Assembly: GCF_016808095.1 (NCBI RefSeq)
Contig: NC_068979.1
Span: forward strand, 29,779,960-29,843,959
From: Vigna angularis
Taxonomy: Eukaryota > Streptophyta > Magnoliopsida > Fabales > Fabaceae
Length of the DNA: 64,000 nucleotides
Reading direction: 5' to 3'
Shown: one piece after another, positions 59,028-64,000 of the stretch
Position numbering within the stretch: position 1 is the stretch's first letter
Layout: the number at the start of each line of letters is the position of its first letter
Notes under the pieces: generated by a model
Seen by the model: the letters and a program-made list of their open reading frames with translations, nothing else
Told to the model about the DNA's origin: nothing
Databases searched by the model: none
Made by a program: the position numbers and the translations under genes

Positions 59028-62000
59028 TATATGAGCTTATTTGACAGGTCTAATTCTTACACAAGAGAACGAAAATCTAACTACTCATTGGTTATCCAAT
59101 TTTCTTTTTCCTTCTCATATGTTTTAGAACTAATATTTCCTCAAATTTGAATCCAACGTATTCTATTTTCTTCGTAATAGTGAAAATTGTTCTTGTTCCG
59201 ATATTAAATTTATTAAATGATATTATTAAAGTTAATATTCATGTATATAAAGTATTATTTGTCACAGTTTTACTTTTAAAAAAAGTCTCAGAATAAATAT
59301 TTTAACAACATTAACTTTGACTCTCAAATAATATGAAACTAATAGGTATAGTAGAAATAGTTGAATATCATCCCTATATGAACTACTAGTCCAGCCATGC
59401 AAGAGAAGCTATGTTTATGTAAATTACAGCTATGACCATTATAATAGCAGCAAATCATAGCATGATGCTTCATGAGCACGTCATCGCAGAACCATATGAA
59501 AATATGTCTCCTTCACTATAATTTTTGACCATCTTTAATGGCTTACAATCATAAATTTTCATTATGAAGATAATAATTATGTGGCTATGCATGTAATGGA
59601 TACTCAATTGTTTTAGGTTGCTCATCAATTGTTTCATGTTGTTCCTAAAAGATTTTTACATTAATTATATATGAAGCATGTATCTATTAATATTTTGGTA
59701 TATCTTTTGTTATTAAAGTTTTACTTAGTTATTGATAGAAATATATAACTTTTTAAGATAGAGAATAACTTATTATTATTATTTTCCTAAAATCTTATTT
59801 AAGATTTAGGATTTTATTGTTTTATATCATGATCGGGGTCTTATAAGATCTATGTCTTGGTATTACGATTCAATATATGACTTATACAATAAAAATATTT
59901 TAATTAGAACGCATGCATTTCTTTTAGTGATTTTAGGTTTCTTAATAAATTAATATACTAGAACTAAAGTGTAAGAGCTTAATCAATAATATAATTCTAT
60001 GAAACTTGTAAACAATATTAACGAGAAAACATAAAGCTTCAGGAGAATATAATTAAAGTATCTTAATAAAAAATATTAATTTTAATAAGAGTATATTTGA
60101 CAAAACTAACTTATAAGTTAACCATAATTGATTAGCTAGTTTTTAGTCGATAAATTAATGGTAAATTTTTTATTTATAAATTCTGATAGTTAATAACAAA
60201 TTATTAGATTAAAAGTATTTGAACTAATTGGTAAACGTAAAATTATATTAAAAAAGATATACATTTTCTTATAAAATAAAATTATGTTTTGTAGGGAAAA
60301 AATATATTATTACTTAATTTTTAATATATTATATAACATTTGTGATTTGTTAGTGTGATGTTCATGCCAATTTGGATAGATGATTAGTACCTAATAGTGT
60401 TGAAAAATGATTAATTATAAGAATGAATGAAATCCATTATGATAACTCATTTGACTCAATCATTTAGACCTATATGCACTAACTTCTTGTGCCTTGTGAA
60501 GTTCTACAAAAGTCATAAATTTTCACCAACCTCTTTGCCTTTTCAGTTATCATGTTATACTTTTCTTACTTTTTTAACTTCAATTACACGTCTTTGACTC
60601 ACTCTCTTTTGAACATGTCATCACTAATTATTTCAAGCATGGATACCATCGGAAACATTCAATAAAGCTTAAAAAGTTAGATAAAAAATAACCAACCAAG
60701 AGTAAATACATCAATAATTTCTTATAGTCAATCATATATTACATACGAAAAATAATATTTTGACACATAATTTTTTTACTACGCTATCCTTTTTTACTTT
60801 TTACTTTCTTCTTTTTAAAAAAATTATAAAAATTTATTTTTTTAAAATCATTTTATCCTTAGATGTGTTAAATAAATGTCAATGTATGTCATGCTACCCT
60901 TATTCATATAATACGAGTAGTGTTTAAAATTTTTAATATCTATCCTTATTTCAAAAACTAAAATAAAGAATCCTTCAATCCCACATATTGCTACTAGATG
61001 TCTTTTGATTATTACAATGCATTATAATTTCAAAAAAAGAAGAAGAAACTATTGTTGTTTAGTAATTATATTTGAAAACTAAACCATTATTGTGGTAAAG
61101 GAACTAACATTTTTATAATTTAAGGACTAAATCAGTACTTGTAATTATAGATTAATATAGTATTTCTCAATCGTCCCAGTATTATTAGCGTATAAAAAGA
61201 AAGAGAAACAAAAGAAATACTTTAAATAAAACAAATTACAATTTCTATTCTTGTTTAGTTTATGTTATGAAGTTGTTATTGAATGTAGGCCTATATTTGT
61301 TTCCTAAATACTTTTAAGAGAGAAAAATTAAAATGAATTAAAAATAAATTATTTTTTTCATAAATTAAAAGTAATTTATAAATATACCCATCTGTAAAAT
61401 AAGTTAACTTGTATTAGTAAATTATTATAGGTACTATTTTCAAAACTTTTAATTATAACAATATAAATGAATAAAAAAATTGAAGACTAAAACATAAATT
61501 TTCCATGTTTGCATCAATCATATAAAATCTATACCATAAGGCAAAAAAGGGTTGTTGGTGTTATAACTAATAAGCATACTTAATGTATCTTGATATGTAA
61601 AACAAAGTTTTAATAGAAAGAAACACACTTTCTAAACATAGGAGGGAGACAAAGAAAGAAAAAAAATACTTTCCATCTTTTATTCATAGAAAATATTTTT
61701 TCGGAATTAAGGTTGCATAGTTAGAATTATTAGATGATGCAAAACAACATCACAATAATAAAAAACATTAAAATATTAAAATATGTGGTAGAAAAATAAT
61801 TTTTCCAAACTTATAAAAATATATCAACAATAATAGAAAATGACAACAATAATTATAAAAAAAAAATCCTTAATGTCGGAATTAAAAATTCATGTATGTA
61901 AGACAAAAACAAGCTTCATTAAAATCAAATATATTATACGAAAATCAGATTAAATACATAAAAAAGCTTCTATAATTAAGCAATAATGCTTTTAAATTTG

Positions 62001-62377
62001 AAGAACAAAAAGAAAACACTTAAAATAAAAATATAATACGAAATTGATTTATCCAAGTGCAAATGGACAATTACAATAGTAAAAATGAAGAATTATATTC
62101 ATAATCTTTTACACAAAAACTTAGTTTAATCCAACAATGAATAAAACAAGTATAATTTTATTAAGATGACTCTATAATTATGTCAACAATTTTTTTTTCA
62201 AAGACTCGAAAACTAACACTATCTCTCAACCTAGAAGACTTCCTTACTTTTAATTAAGCAAGATAAAATGAACTGAGAGTCCAACTATCTCCACTGCTTT
62301 AATAAGTTAATATTTGGATAATAAAGGTTTGTTTATTTCACAAGCACGATCATGTGTTCATAGCTTTACCTTACATC

Positions 62378-62381
<4 letters not shown>
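59028..62381. other. Intergenic, AT-rich, with a probable MITE
   Basis: No gene. Positions 60085-60260 are built from TTTGACAAAACTAACTTATA, GTTAACCATAATTGATTAGC and a partly inverted right side (GAACTAATTGGTAAACG), the look of a decayed hAT-type MITE also seen at 29040-29210. The remainder is AT-rich. Confidence 0.4.

Positions 62382-62456
<75 letters not shown>
62382..62456. repeat. (AT)n microsatellite, about 37 units
   Basis: A pure TA dinucleotide run just upstream of the TRIM at 62515. Confidence 0.95.
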
Positions 62457-62460
<4 letters not shown>

Positions 62461-62514
62461 GAGTCAACCCAATACGTACCATTTTTTTAACAAAAAGTTT
62501 TATACTCGGTTAAA

Positions 62515-62885
62515 AGTTGGATTTTAATTCTAACTCAACCCTACAAAACCAGATTGTAAGGTGAGGTTTGCATCCACTTATATATATTATAAATTGACTT
62601 GATCTCTAGTTGATGTCAGACTTCCAACACAGTCCCTCACGTCGAGGTATAGACATCATCTTGAGCGTGAGACTAGACATTAATGGGTGGTCCAATAACG
62701 AACCGATAGCAGATGGAACAACATGCCCAACAACAGATATCGCTAGGATAGACTCTAACCATAACTCTGATACCATGTTAAGAAGTGAATTTTCAGCCTA
62801 ACTCAACCATATAAAACCAACTTATAAAGTGAAGTTTGCACTCATTATATATTATAAATAAACAAATTTTAAATAATAAAACTTT
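62515..62885 (-). mobile_element. TRIM element, best-preserved copy
   Basis: LTR copies at about 62515-62629 and 62777-62885 share CTCAACC, a TATAAAACCAAC- or TACAAAACCAGA-type word, then AAGTGAAGTTTGCA or AAGGTGAGGTTTGC and TTATATATTATAAAT. On the minus strand the LTR starts TGTTGGAAGTCTGACATCAA and ends TTAACA. It is followed by TGGTATCAGAG (complement of CTCTGATACCA at 62766-62776), the initiator tRNA-Met primer site. The inner 145 bp code for nothing real. Confidence 0.75.
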
Positions 62886-63119
62886 TTTAAAATAATTCTA
62901 TTTATACTTTAAACTTTTAATATTAAAATAATCAAATTTTATTGTTTAAATCATGTTATCAACCCTATAAAACCAACTTATAAAGTGAAATTTGCACCCA
63001 CTTATATATTATAAATAAACAAGTTTTAAATAATAAAACATTTTAAAAATAATTCTATTTATACTTTAAAATTTTAATATTAAAATAATTACATTTTATT
63101 GTTTAAATCATGTTATCAC
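62805..63119. repeat. 156-bp tandem duplication at the TRIM edge
   Basis: The unit from AACCATATAAAACCAACTTA to TTTAAATCATGTTATC (62805-62960) is repeated with a few changes at 62961-63119. It joins part of a TRIM LTR to adjacent AT-rich DNA, so it arose after the insertion. Confidence 0.85.
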
Positions 63120-64000
63120 CTAAAACATTATTTTTTAAACTTACATTTATTACCTTGAATATATTCGTTAATATTTTCTATTCTTAGCATTAAACTACCC
63201 ATAGTTATCGTAAGGTTTAAAAATTTAAGAATACAATACCATCAAATATATTTTAGATACTGCAAGTATTAAAAATATATTGAATTTTAAATTAAAAGGT
63301 ACTGGTAGTGATGGTTGTTTAAACATGATGTAAGATATTGAATATAAGACAAAGATCGTAAACAAGTTTTCACTGTTTGCCCTTCAAGTTGTTTGAGTTG
63401 TCTCCTGCTAAACTAAAACTAAGTACAAAGAACAAGTTAACAGAAGAGTAAGAAAAATTAAGAGATCCTTGGAGTGTACTTAGAGTATTCCAAATGAAAG
63501 TGAAAAAAACCTAATTCTTAAAATATTGATTATTTAAATGAAAAAATCTTGGAGAGCTGTTATTTTATCTTTGTAGAATTAATTTGTGATCGCGTATTTA
63601 AATAATAATATTATTTGTCAACTGTAATGCATTGGTGAAGTGTGCTTTTATTGAATGGACGGTGAAAGGAATAAGAAATTGGGAGAGGGGAGGAAAACTA
63701 AAAACTTAAGTAACATACAAATTTGCTAACATAACAATCAACAAGAAAACTAAAACAAAATATATAAAACAGCATAAATATACTCATAGCAAAAAGAAGA
63801 TTACAATGTTTAAATCTACTGATAGCAAAGTATCAAAGAAAATAAAAGTCAATATGCATGGCTTATGAAACAAGCAACAACAAATCAACAGAGCAAACAT
63901 GTTCACGTCAAACATCTACGCCAACACCTACAATCAATCAACAGGTCAGATGCATGGCAGTATTTCCTTTCACAGATTAAAACATTTTAAAGTTATTTTA
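63120..64000. other. Intergenic, AT-rich, right edge
   Basis: No gene, RNA or clear repeat recognised. Confidence 0.5.

Noticed and set aside
62610..62801. 63-codon frame near the right end
   Set aside because: Lies within the TRIM element, across its LTR end and primer site.

Overview
The window is nuclear DNA of a flowering plant, most likely a legume of the bean tribe (Phaseoleae, for example Vigna or Phaseolus). It is very AT-rich between genes. Its genes carry GT-AG introns, a nuclear tRNA-Arg gene is present, and the repeats are typical of bean-type genomes: miniature LTR elements with an initiator-tRNA-Met primer site, Mutator-like elements whose ends read GGGTTAAATATG, and a CACTA element that carries a nodulin-related gene fragment. 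The assignment to tribe rests on remembered repeat families, not on a search.

Five protein genes look intact. (1) 2856-8320 (+): SRG1-like 2-oxoglutarate/Fe(II) dioxygenase, 4 exons, 361 aa. (2) 15273-23655 (+): TOM1/THH1-family membrane protein, 11 exons, 295 aa. (3) 25207-27033 (+): single-exon, probably chloroplast PPR protein, 608 aa. (4) 32641-33789 (+): single-exon ANTH-domain clathrin-assembly protein, 382 aa. (5) 52381-53316 (+): single-exon DUF1645 protein, 311 aa. One tRNA-Arg(UCU) gene lies at 37185-37257 (-). The five proteins belong to unrelated pathways and no gene cluster is evident.

Most of the structure lies in mobile DNA. The last intron of the dioxygenase gene holds two TRIM elements with a complete CACTA element between them (3-bp ATT duplication), which carries a nodulin-related-protein fragment. 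From 9.0 to 14.9 kb lie three related Mutator-like elements; at least one is a chimera carrying a P-loop ATPase fragment and an NBS-LRR leucine-rich-repeat fragment. Introns 7 and 8 of the TOM1-like gene carry a TRIM and a non-autonomous LTR element with a smaller TRIM-like insertion nested inside. At 34.7-37.0 kb there is a broken pectinesterase copy and a fourth Mutator-like element with an intron-containing gene fragment.

From 37.3 to 52.3 kb no protein gene is visible. This stretch holds a field of degenerate CAACCT/ACTTG-type repeats, a 2968-bp solo LTR with a perfect CACAG target duplication, a GC-rich LTR of about 1.1 kb sitting inside an AT microsatellite, and several decayed LTR fragments. 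The last 10 kb hold a hAT/MITE-like inverted-repeat element, a copia polymerase fragment, another TRIM and a 156-bp tandem duplication. I found no CRISPR array, operon or bacterial-type system, and no clearly new biological system. The most unusual items are the chimeric gene-carrying transposons and the transposon-loaded introns.
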